64,000 nucleotides of DNA, from the NCBI GenBank assembly GCA_022579005.1, contig MU401565.1, positions 58,889 to 122,888 of the forward strand, read 5' to 3'. Below, one piece after another: positions 23,193 through 34,107 of the stretch; position 1 is the stretch's first letter; each line of letters starts with the position of its first letter. Source of the stretch: Poronia punctata (Eukaryota; Ascomycota; Sordariomycetes; Xylariales; Xylariaceae). Under the pieces are notes generated by a model. It saw only the letters and a list, made by a program, of their open reading frames with translations, was not told the origin of the DNA and ran no database searches. A program made the translations under genes and the position numbers.

Positions 23193-25199
23193 GACTCACG
23201 AACCTGATAATCGATAGATATTCTTATCTCATAGCATCGAGAAGACGCCGGCGCCTTTCTGTTCTATCCTTCGCACATTATATCCGAACATCAGTGCCCG
23301 GTTTGGCCAGTGTGCAATGAAAGCCTGAAAAGTTGAATGGCAATGTAACCTACGTGTAGAAGGCATGGTTCTACTCGTGACTTTGACTTGTAGATTGAGC
23401 GTTGTCGAGTATGTACCTAAGGTTAGGTATGTGTACAAAGCGTTCGGCTGCACCTACCCTAGAGTTCATAGCACCCCCTGTCACTCCCCGCCTTCGCATG
23501 CATGTATGTACGTGTAAAATCTTGCTCGAAGGTTTGCGTATCACAAGCCATCAGTTTTCTAAACGGCAATTAGGACAAAAACTATGTCTTAGGTATACAA
23601 ATTTCCCAGAACATCTACGAGTAGGCCGCATTTATTACCTTTCTACATGGAATATTGCGTGTTGGAGCTTGGTATATGGTGTAGATCTCCAACGGTATGT
23701 CCCAAGGCCAGAAGGAGTTGCTATACGAGTACATATTCTAATGAAGTTCAGGTGCGCCATGAAGGTGCCTCTCGTAAATTAGACCAGCCACATGCACCCT
23801 TGCAAATACGTACATTGCCTTGTATCTCGGTGTTACCCTGTGGCTTTAATGTCCAATTCCTCAATTCTCACATTACATAGTACCCAACAACCTCAACACC
23901 CTCTTGAGCAGTTATGAGGTATTGGGAATACGCGTTTGCGCAATGCCCATGCAGCGCAAACACGCCACCAACCTAACACTCCACCTCTTGAGCCTCTTGA
24001 GTAGTACGCTTATTCCCGTTTTGTTGGGAAAGTACTGCCTTGGGTACCTTCCTGGCCTTGAGTATACGCGCTTTCAGAGTATAACAAAGCTAGGGATGTT
24101 TCAAGGCGGCAACCACTTGGACGGTTGGACCGTCGTGATTGCCATTGCACAGTGGTATACGAGCCTCTGAGACATGTAATAGGTAGGCGCACGTCTACCC
24201 AACTGCCTATCTGCCCCTTCCAACCTACATACCTAATCTTGAGATGCCATAGGTACTTACTTATTGATCAACTCCATCCTACCAATGTCTTTTCCTACCC
24301 TATGCCAACCAGGACGGATCAACAAACAACGTACTATATCAAACGGTTGGTTAACTTGCAAACAAGCGAATGCAACGGGCTGGAGATACATGATGGCTTG
24401 CTACTTTCTACTTTCCATGGTAGTACGCGGGTTTCCGTTTGCCTACCTTCGTCCCATAGGCATGACGGGTTACTACTTGGGCCATTGCGGTGGGTAATAC
24501 GCCGCTGTGCGGTTAACAGGGAGGTAGGCATGTTGATGTGACTCAAACAACCTTGGACTTTAGAACTGAGTAGCCTGCCCGGGGGTTTGCCATGGTGCAA
24601 GACATTGCAGATCTACCGCCAGGCTGCAAGTCTTACGAAGTGGACATCATCTTCCAATATCCCCCCGACGGTTGGATGTAGGCAGGTAACATTATCTGGA
24701 CCCTGTTTGTCGAGTGGTATGTGCTTTGCAGGTCGTGGCACCATAAGACCACAAGCCACGGCAGACCATACATATCCCATTGTCTCCATACTTGCCTATT
24801 AAGTTGCTGTGTTAACATGACATCGCTGCCTGACTGATACCCTCGCGGATTTATCCCCCGAAACTTTAGGTTTCCTCTCCATCGCCTGACTTACTAGGCA
24901 CCTAGTCATAGTGGGTTTCCGCGTCAATAAGTAGCAGATACTAAGTACATGTAAGTACGTACTTCCCCCCCGAGACGTACCTTTTATCAATCACCTTTGC
25001 CTCTTCATATCTTATTCCTCCCACCTTGGTGCCGTATCCCACTACACTGGTACCTCAACTTATTCATTCACTAGATCTATCTCTAGAGCCTGGGAAGCTA
25101 CCTATTCGCCTTCAATCCCATCTTGCGGTTGGCCTTACAGACGCGAACTACACTCGGGTGCGGGTGGACTCATGTGAAATAGCCACTATCCCAGCAGAC

Positions 25200-28100
25200 A
25201 TGAATACCACAAGACCGTGTTTCAATTTCAGAAGCGGACGCTGCAGGTTCGGAGCGCGGTGTCGATTCTCCCACGACTTGACTATTTCGACTACAAACCA
25301 CCGCCCGAATGCAGGTCCCGGTAGTCGCCCACAGCGGCAAGAGTCGAGTGGAGGTGGAAGTGCAAGTGCAAGTGGGAGGAATCGGATACAAGAATGGAAG
25401 CAACTCCTTCATCAAGGGCGGTACTCTCCCACGCGTTCCATGGCCGACCGATTCTTCGAGCTGGCCGTCATGCTAGTTGGCGGGGAGGCGGGCGAATGCC
25501 AAGAAACCGTGAAACTACTCTCAGAGGAGGATGGTCTGAATTACGTTCGCTCGCTTGTCGACAAACGCTTGGTTTCTGCTGCCACTGATGGCGAAAGGCT
25601 CGACGTCTGGGCCAAGCAGTTACAGCCACTTTTGGCCATCATCACGCACGAACATGTCGTCGATTCCGCCGTGCTAGAACACCATGTTGCCACCATCTAC
25701 AACTTCTTGCAGGGGGTTGGGAGCCGCCGTATGAAGGGTATGTTCGACTTCGCGGTCAAGCTGGCGGATTCGGCCCCCGTCACTGTCAGTGGGGATACAG
25801 CCAGTTCAGCAGTATGTAAGCTTGTCATCGTCGAAACATGTTTGGCAGTTCTGTCCAAAATGGTGGAGTGTAACACCAACAATATCGTCGACGACAAATT
25901 CAAAGATGTCACCCAGCGGCTCACTTCGATATTGGAGGGCCTAGAAGCAACAGAAGAGACGTCAGAGAGTTCAAATGATTACTTTATGGCCCAATCGCAA
26001 AAGTGGCTTCGGTGGATCAATGTTCGCCTCGGCGTTGGCGATGAATTGCCGTCAGCTCGGTCACTAGCCACGCAAAGAATAGGATCCCGGGCCGAGTTTG
26101 CATTGCCCAAGACCCTCCCTGGCACTCTTTCGGCCTCGGGCCGTCGTCATGACAACGACCATGCTAGTATCGCTGACATCCGCATCTTACCGACTCACGG
26201 AGAAATCACCTCTACCCGTGGCGAGTACCTGCCTAGCAACGACCCGTCATCGTTCCACCTTCCAGGTATTCGGGGCCGCCTTGACCGCGAGTTCCGATTA
26301 CTCCGCGAGGACACTGTTGGACAACTGCGTGACGCGGTTCGCGGTATTCTGGAGATATTTCAAGCCCAGGGACAAGGTCAACAGAGAGGCCACAGTGACA
26401 GGCAGAATCTGTTTACACACACCTACCAAGACGTGGATCTTGTTGGTGTTTCATTCGAGTCAAGGCGTGGTCTTGAGCTCTCGGTGGGCTTTCGACAGCC
26501 ACGCAAACTCAATGGCCAGCAGCGCCGCGAGTGGTGGACTCAGTCCAAGCGCTTACAGCCAGGTGCGCTGGTGTGTATTGTCGACGCAGAAGGCTCTGTC
26601 CTCTTCTGTGCCGTTGCCGATTCTACTGTCATTGGTAGTGGCCAAGAAAAGAAAGACCTTGGCGGCGATGAAGTGAAAAAAGACAAGCTTTCACTAGCTG
26701 GCAATGACGAGTTTGCATATGTTAAGCTGAATCTCGCACAGTTCAAAGATAGGAACAATCTGCACCAGACAATGCGCTGGTATCGGCCTATTGGGCCCAC
26801 GTACCAACGATGCCTCGTCGAGTTTCCCGGCGTGTTGTTGGCTGCCTTCCAGCACACCCTTGAGGCACTACAGCAGATGTCCAAGGCCCCCGCCATGCCT
26901 TTCATAGACCTAATCGCCCCGACCACTCCCAGTGAAGGAATAGTTCATGTTCCTCCCCCTATCTACGCATCGAGAGCCGGCTTCGAGTTTGATCTTGCCT
27001 GTCTTCTAACAGACAAGACAATACCATTAGCATTTACGCCCCATAAGCACCTCGACCCCAAGACACTTGCTGGGAACTCCACGCTAGACGAGACCCAGGC
27101 AGTGGCCCTTCTCGATTGTTTGTCTCGTAGCCTTGCCCTCGTTCAGGGCCCCCCAGGAACAGGAAAGAGCTACACGGGAGAAAAGATCATCAAAGTTCTC
27201 CTGGCCAATAAGGAAAGGGGAAAGATAGGACCAATCTTATGTGTTTGTTATGTAAGTGTCACTATTATCTTCGAATTCCTCTACACTATTAACAAGGTAC
27301 ATTTTCATCCTAGACAAACCATGCATTGGATCAACTTTTAGAACATCTTATAGACGATGGGGTCGACCAGATTGTACGCATTGGCTCTCGGTCCAAGTCG
27401 GAACGTTTAGAGAAAGTCAACCTGCGAGCCATCGCCCAAAACGCGGACCGGACGAGGCACGAGAAGAGCAGTCTGTATAAAGCCACACAGGCACTGAGGG
27501 AGCAGGAGGGCATATTATCGGAATCCCTGGGCGAACTATCGTTTTGCCTTGGGCGGACTGCTCTACAAGATTATCTAAAGGAAAATCACCCTGCTGCTCA
27601 TCGATCCCTCTTCCGTGATTTGGTAGATGAGGAGGGGTTTCAAGAAGTGAGAAGAGGGAAACCCGGCCGGTTGCTTGAAGAGTGGCTTAATGGCGGAGAT
27701 ATCACCGAACCATTTGCAGCCCCTGTACGAGAGGTGGACCAATTAGTCAAAGAGACGCTCTGGAATTTGACGAGAGGAGAACGCGGAAAACTATACAATT
27801 ACTGGCTCGGGGAAATCAGAGACCCAATTATTCGGACAATTACATGGGATCACGAAGAGTATGTCGAGAGCAAGTCGGCGCGCGACCGTGTTCACCAAGA
27901 GGTGGACCTACGATGCCTGTCAGCCGCGAATGTCATCGGTGTCACGACTACTGGCCTGGCCAGAAACCTCGATCTCCTGAGAAGACTAAAGTCCAAGGTT
28001 TTGCTTTGTAAGCTTTTTCTGGCCTTCCTTATTTTGGGCGTCTCCCTTAGGTATGCTAACCACTCTCACAGTCGAGGAGGCAGGCGAGGTCCTCGAAGCG

Positions 28101-31100
28101 CACAATATCACGGCTCTGCTTCCTTCGGTCGAGCATTGCATCCTGATTGGTGACCACCTTCAGCTTCGACCGCAGATACAAAACTACGACCTCAGCTCTG
28201 TCAACCCCCGGGGAGCCGAGCACTCGTTAGATGTTTCGTTGTTTGAGCGACTAGTAAGGCCACTACGCGACGGAAGTCAACAGATCCCATTCAGTACTCT
28301 CGACACGCAGCGCCGGATGCATCCGAGTATCTCGGAACTCATTCGCCAGACATTATACCCCTCGCTATCGGATGGGGGTGGGGTTGCCGAGTATCCGAAA
28401 GTGAAAGGGTTGAAGAGACGTCTTTTCTGGCTTCATCACGAGGTGCCAGAAGACCGGGCACAGAAGCAGGACCCGACAACAACGTCTCACACAAACTCTT
28501 TCGAGGTGGACATGACAGTGGCCCTTGTTCAACATCTTGTCCGCCAAGGCTCGTATAGACCAGACGACATCGCTGTCGTTACTCCCTATCTAGGGCAACT
28601 TCATCGCCTCCGACGACAGATGCAGAACTTGATGCAGATATCTGTGGGCGACAGGGATATGGCAGAGCTATCGATTCTAGATGCCAGAGCTGAAGAGCAG
28701 GGAGAAGAGCTGGGCCAGGCGCTTGATGCACCTGCTCGAACTACGCTCCTAAAGAGTGTACGCTTGGCCACGGTGGACAACTTTCAGGGTGAAGAGGCCA
28801 AAGTGGTCGTCATCTCGCTGGTTCGTAGCAACGCCGAGAAGCGTTGCGGGTTCTTGAGTACACCGAACCGCATCAACGTGCTCCTGTCGCGCGCCAAGCA
28901 CGGCATGTACATCATGGGCAATTGCCATACGTATGAGAACGTTCCTATGTGGGCCAACGTCATAAGAATGCTCAGAGACAAGGAGAATATTGGCCCAGTT
29001 CTGGCGTTGCAGTGTCCACGGCACCCGGAAAGGTCGATCGAGGTTTCCACGCCCGACCATTTCTCCCAGTTCTCTCCCGAGGGCGGCTGTCTTCTGCGGT
29101 GTGACCAGCGACTATCCTGCGGGCACGCCTGTCCGCAAATCTGCCACGCCCAGGTCCTCCACAATGCCGTCAAGTGTCTGGACCCGTGTCCTAGGCCGAA
29201 GTCAGGCTGTGATCACCGTTGCAGACTACCATGCGGAGATGTCTGTCGACCCAAGTGTGATGAGACGCTCGAGGGCTTGGACTTACCACTGTCCTGTGGT
29301 CATATAATGAAGAGCCCTGAATGCTGGCAGTTCCAGCACCCGTCTTCCGTCGTTTGCAAAGCCCCCGTTAGCAAGACTGTACCTGGTTGCAACCACACCG
29401 TCACCGTTCCTTGTCATGAGGATGTGGCCGGTCCCGAATATGTGTGTACTAGGCCATGCGGTGATCCCCAGGGCTGTGGTCACTCCTGTCGTGGCCAGTG
29501 TCACCGATGCAAGGACAGAGTAGGTAGCGAAGTAGTGAGAGTACACCACGTGGTCTGTAACCAGCGCTGTGGCCGAAAGTACACGGCCTGCCGCCACAGC
29601 TGCGCGAAGCCTTGTCACGGCGACGAGGTTTGTCCGCCGTGCGCCAAGCCCTGCGACGCCCGCTGCAGTCATTCCAAGTGTAGCAAACAGTGTTATGAAC
29701 CCTGTGTGCCCTGTGCTGAGATCGACTGCTCGTCACGTTGTGCACATCAGAAATGCACAATGCCTTGCGCAGCACCTTGTGACTGGGTCCCTTGCTCCAG
29801 GCGATGTGAATCGGTGTTGCAATGTGGACATCAATGTAAGCAAGACACCTTTTTCTTCCTACTTTACATATCATGAAATCCTAACATTATAAAGGTCCCT
29901 CCCTCTGTGGGGAAGCATGTCCCGATGCGAAATACTGCCAGACATGCTGCAGCGAAGAAATCAAAGCCGCCGATGTCGATTTCATCATGGGTCTGCAGTA
30001 TCATGAAGTCAACCTCGACGAAGACCCGTGTATTTTCCCCGACTGCGGCCACTTCATTACCAAATCCAACATGGACGGAGTCATGGACCTAAAAGCCCAC
30101 TACGAAATGTCGACCGAGGCGGACTCGTGCCCCATCGCGGTGTCCAGCAACTCCATCCCCTTCTCCATGGACGAGGTGAAGGCTTGCCCGTCCTGTCGGG
30201 GCTCTCTACGGAACATTTCTCGATACGGAAGAATAGTCCGACGCGCCCTTCTCGACGAGGTGACGAAGAAGTTCATCGCTTGGTCACACAGCGAATTCCT
30301 CGCCCTAGCTAAACAGCTCGTGGACGTGCAGATATCTCTCGCATCGGCAACTACCCCCAAAGTTCAGACGCCCCAGACCGACCCGACACCCTTGAAACAA
30401 CGCATTCAAAAGCAAAAGAGCCGCATACAGCAACTTCAACGCATCTGCGACTGGGTCGGCGACTCCAGGTATAAAGCGGCAATGCAACTGCGCGCAAAGA
30501 TCAGCTCGTTCATCGCAAAAGTCCGCGACGAGGAACAGCCGTTACGGCGCGTAGCCGACCATGTTCGACACGCAAAGAGCCAGCGCCAAACTCTGGCCGA
30601 GCCGTCACCCGGCGCATTTACCCTCGACGAGACCGACATCCAGGTAAAAGGCAGTTTACAGGCTTCCGCGTTGTCTCTAAAGTGCGACATCATCATCTTC
30701 TCCGACTTCATGTCTATCCGCTCACCACTCATCCCCTCCCGTCCGGGTATCTCGCTAAATCTAGAACAACACCTTAACGACTGCCAGACCCTCATCGACA
30801 AGGCCGCAGCAGCCCAATATCCGCGCGAACAAGCCGAAGGCCACATATACTTTGCGCAATTCTGCGCCTTTGCCCGCTCCCTTAGTCCCGACTCCGAGAC
30901 CGAGGCCGAAACGCTCAAGTTCCGCGAGGACGTGAAAGCACAAGGCCAGAACCACATATCTTCCGCTCGCGATCTTCTAGCTCGATACAAATCCATCGCC
31001 GCGCTCAAGACAGAGATCGAAGCGGCCGAGAAGATGTTGCGGGATTCGGTCTTCTACGCCGAGGTTTCGGAAGCGGAATTAAGAGCCGTGTTTAAAGCCA

Positions 31101-31312
31101 TGTCTAGAGAGTTCTTGGGCACGGGACACTGGTACACTTGTGTCAACGGCCACCCTTTCACTATCGGGGAGTGCGGTATGCCAATGGAACAGGCTAGATG
31201 TCCGGAATGCGCATCACCGGTCGGGGGTAGACATCATGCGCCTGTGGAGGGCGTCAGACATGCGACGGAGATAGAACGCTTGGCCCTAGATATGAACCGG
31301 CTAGATGTTTAA
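25200..31312 (+). CDS. ZNFX1/Hrr1/SAD-3-like SF1 helicase with zinc fingers
   Basis: Four exons (25200-27251, 27314-28007, 28072-29835, 29895-31312) encode 1975 residues. N-terminal CCCH finger C7-X7-C15-X5-C21-X3-H25, then a large helical region. The SF1 helicase core has Walker A GPPGTGKS (about 650-657), TNHALDQLL, Walker B-type LLFEEAGEV (about 914-922), GDHLQLRP, TLDTQRRMHPSI, VDNFQGEEAKVVVISL and NVLLSRAKHGMYIMGN. Next comes a long Cys/His array of NFX1-type fingers, and at the C terminus an RZ-type finger (GHWYTCVNGHPFTIGECG ... CPEC). This is the architecture of animal ZNFX1, fission-yeast Hrr1 (RNA-directed RNA polymerase complex) and Neurospora SAD-3 (meiotic silencing). The role is inferred: small-RNA silencing on nuclear RNA. 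The start at 25200 puts the CCCH finger at the very N terminus. Intron 2 has a clear GCTAAC branch site. Confidence 0.93.
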
Positions 31313-33471
31313 AAAAGAGGTTTGTTTGTTTGTTTGTTCTCTAGGAATGATTGATGTCGGGAATATCTATGTCTCTAAGCTAGAATAGATAGTCTTAATT
31401 CCAGGACAAACGTACCAAGCAAGCTTTTCTACATGCCATTGTCGACTTGTAACAAATCAAGCTTTTTCCAAGGTACAATAAGAGATAATATATAAGGCGG
31501 AGATGCGACGCGTAGTTTATACCGCCATATAGTGTTGTTTATCCGAGCGCAATCGTTGTCCTAAGAAGTCGTGGTCCTTCACTTATACCAGTATATGTAG
31601 GTATATAGATACATCGATGATAACTGATGGGTTTAACACGGGAATGCTAAGAGCACATGATAAAACTACCAACTACCACAAGGTATTCCAGTAAGTAAGG
31701 CTTCGTATATCCAAATGTTCTCACCCACACATCAGAACGGTATCAAATCACTGAACTGGCAATCATGCAATCAAACATCACAATGCGAGATCCATTGGAA
31801 TGGGACACGCAGGAACTGATCAAGTGGTTTACTCTAAAACCACTGGCATGATTGGGTCCCACACGCAGAACTCCCCGATCCCGCAGACTTGAAACTCTCT
31901 ATAAGCAAGTATAAAACCGAGTAGTGGATGGATAGCTAAGGTAACTGGGCTGTTGACAGCAGAAACGTGGGCTACATATATAGCGTCCAGCCTCTGTGCC
32001 GCCATAAAGGCAGGGCAAACACCTAGCTCGTCCAGAGCCAACTACGATCGTTAGCATAACGTAGCGACGACACACCCGGGTGCACTTACCGGCCGGCACC
32101 TGCCGCCCTTGGTGCTCCGACGGGCTGCCCGGGGGTAGGGGCGGGGGTCCTTGTGAAGTACTGTGGTGGACAATTCCAGGACATATCCATTGTAAGGCTT
32201 GTGACACTGTGGAGCTCGGGCTCAGGCTGGAAGGCCCCAAATTTTGCCAATGACCCGTCCGATCTTTGGGCGGGTGAATCAGTTTCTTGAGAGAATGGGT
32301 TGGCGCGCAGGGTGTTTATATCTATATCGCGCAATGCCCCGGTTCCGTCAAAGATAATCTCTATTCGTGATTGTCGGGTCACGCGACATGCCCTTGTATA
32401 GGCAGCGTTGTTGTGCTTTTTTCAATGCAGCGCCGCTGAGGTTTATGATGAAATGTTGCAAAGTGACCGGCCGCCCCCTCGGTAGAGGAAACACATAGCA
32501 AGGATGACACGGCTTTGGCCGTCCGTGTTGAACGCGGGCAGGTTGTGGCTATGTTGGTCATTCCATATTATTTGATTATGGGGATATGTGGAAGTAATGA
32601 TGGGACTCTTATAGAAGATGACTATAGATGAGCTTGGTGTGTATTGCTTGACTTCTGAAACCGAATAGATGAGATCATGTATGGCTTGTATGTGTATTTG
32701 TGGTCAGGAGAACAGATAGTAGAGAGTGTAGAAGGAAAGGCGAGGAGGGCAGAGAGCAGATTTACTACAATTTAAATAGATTTCTGACGTACAAAATGAG
32801 AAACCGCGCAAGTCTAACTTCTATAATTCTTGCCTTTAAACACTGGATAGAGAGCAAGCACGTCCTGCTCTTTCCTGGATACCATCACCTCCATGTAAGT
32901 AGCCACTTCTACAATTCGAGCACTTGATGTCACCACCTGCACAGACGTCGAGAAGTGTCGGAAGGTGTAGCAGATACCTGGGGGTACCTGTGTCAATACA
33001 CATTTGAAAGATTCCAAATGGACATCTTCTATAGAAATTTCTTATCATAGAGGGTTTGATTCAGGCGCTCGATTCAATAAGTATTCAAGAAGGGTGGAGG
33101 AAGTTGGTGTTGTAGAAGTGCTGAATAGAAACTGGCAGTAACCCACTACATATAGAGCCCACTGTACTTGTAAGTACCCATTGAGACCTTTCTGTACTAT
33201 CTAATATGGCAGCTACAAAAGGGTACTTGTCTAAAATTCCAAACAAATGTCACTCACTCCCATAGGTTCTACCTCACCTCTGATCAATATCCTCCTTTCC
33301 CCCTTTTCTTCCCTTTATACCAACAAGATACCCGGCACGCCTAGTATCTCGAGGTCCCAATCATAGATACTTGCACCATCTCCCTTTTCAGCCTCTTCCA
33401 CAACAACAAATACAATCTCAGATATCACCAAGGAAGAACATATAAATACAAAAGGAAGATAGAGGAGGGAA
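31313..33471. other. Intergenic, 2.2 kb, possible small minus-strand gene
   Basis: No recognised family. On the minus strand, 32382-32090 is open for 98 codons from an ATG (beginning MTRQSRIEII) and ends in a good intron, 32089-32042 (48 nt: GTAAGT donor, GCTAAC branch, GTAG acceptor), after which another protein-like stretch runs to a stop at 31829 (ALDELGVCPAFMAAQR...). The first frame does not continue into the second through that intron, so I cannot give one model. Another open stretch without ATG lies upstream, about 32700-32430. Confidence 0.45.
31829..32382 (-). CDS. Tentative small gene, frame unresolved
   Basis: Candidate only. The supporting points are a textbook fungal intron at 32089-32042 and open sequence with balanced amino-acid composition on both sides. 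Against it, the 5' open frame enters the intron in phase 2 and would continue as WLWTS then stop, giving a 102-residue protein, while the most protein-like 3' stretch needs phase 0. No domain or signal peptide is recognised. Transcript evidence would be needed to choose. Confidence 0.2.
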
Positions 33472-34107
33472 ATGACATCCCCTTCAATACCCCGGCCAGC
33501 TAAACCATCCATGCGCCGTCTGGTCGACTTCTTCGACCCCGCGGTGCAAGGCACAGACCCCAAAGGCCGCACTCTAGACGAAATCCTCTCGTGGTCCGAC
33601 ACAGAGCTAGAGAGATGTCACGACTACATACAGTACGTGTTTCCTCTCGCGGAACAATCGGCCGCCAACTACCACGCGCCCGTCCTAGACGAGGAGACGG
33701 TCGTCATTTTCCGCAATTCACCCGCTTTGCAGGAGAATGTTATGCGCACGTTGAAACGCATGGTCTCTTTTTACGGGTTTGCCCTTGCGGAGGAAGATGA
33801 AGAAAAGATTTCGGAAACTGCTTCTCTAAATATCCTCCCCAACGGTAATGGCAATTCCCGGGGTCTCTCGCACTGGCTCGTGCCGATGGATCATAACCAT
33901 TTGCGCATTACGCGCATCATCCGCAGTTTGCGCATTCTCGGGCTAGGTAGAGCCGCCACCGACTTCCGTTCTGCGTTGCTACGTGTTCAGCAATCTCGAC
34001 CGCGTGTCAGTTCTAGATCTGTCGGTTATTGGAGACGTGCGCACGATGAGCCACTTCAGTTTGCGCCTGACGGGTCGGAGGTTCCATGGTTGAAGAATTT
34101 CTCTTGA
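33472..34107 (+). CDS. OGFr-domain protein
   Basis: A single exon encodes 211 residues that are almost entirely an opioid growth factor receptor (OGFr) conserved domain. Diagnostic stretches are LVDFFDPAVQGTDPKGRTLD, EILSWSDTELERCHDYIQYV followed by FPLAEQSA, a middle segment ending MVSFYGFAL, and NHLRITRIIRSLRILGLG near residues 145-165. In animals this domain forms the N-terminal part of a nuclear-envelope receptor; fungal stand-alone copies have no established function. No signal peptide or membrane span is present. The ATG is followed by a short Pro/Arg-rich leader. A 69-residue frame inside it in another register is ignored. Confidence 0.9.
   Translation: MTSPSIPRPAKPSMRRLVDFFDPAVQGTDPKGRTLDEILSWSDTELERCHDYIQYVFPLAEQSAANYHAPVLDEETVVIFRNSPALQENVMRTLKRMVSFYGFALAEEDEEKISETASLNILPNGNGNSRGLSHWLVPMDHNHLRITRIIRSLRILGLGRAATDFRSALLRVQQSRPRVSSRSVGYWRRAHDEPLQFAPDGSEVPWLKNFS

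Larger units (their letters stand above)
20866..25199. other. Large intergenic region, 4.3 kb
   Basis: Upstream side of the cutinase and of the big helicase gene. I find no gene with recognisable domains. The longest open frame is 22632-23192 on the minus strand (186 residues from ATG); its composition is ordinary but it has no known motif and one frame this long is expected by chance in a window this size. An 8-bp tandem repeat lies at 21525-21554. TACGAGTA sites occur at 23616-23623 and 23724-23731. Confidence 0.5.
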
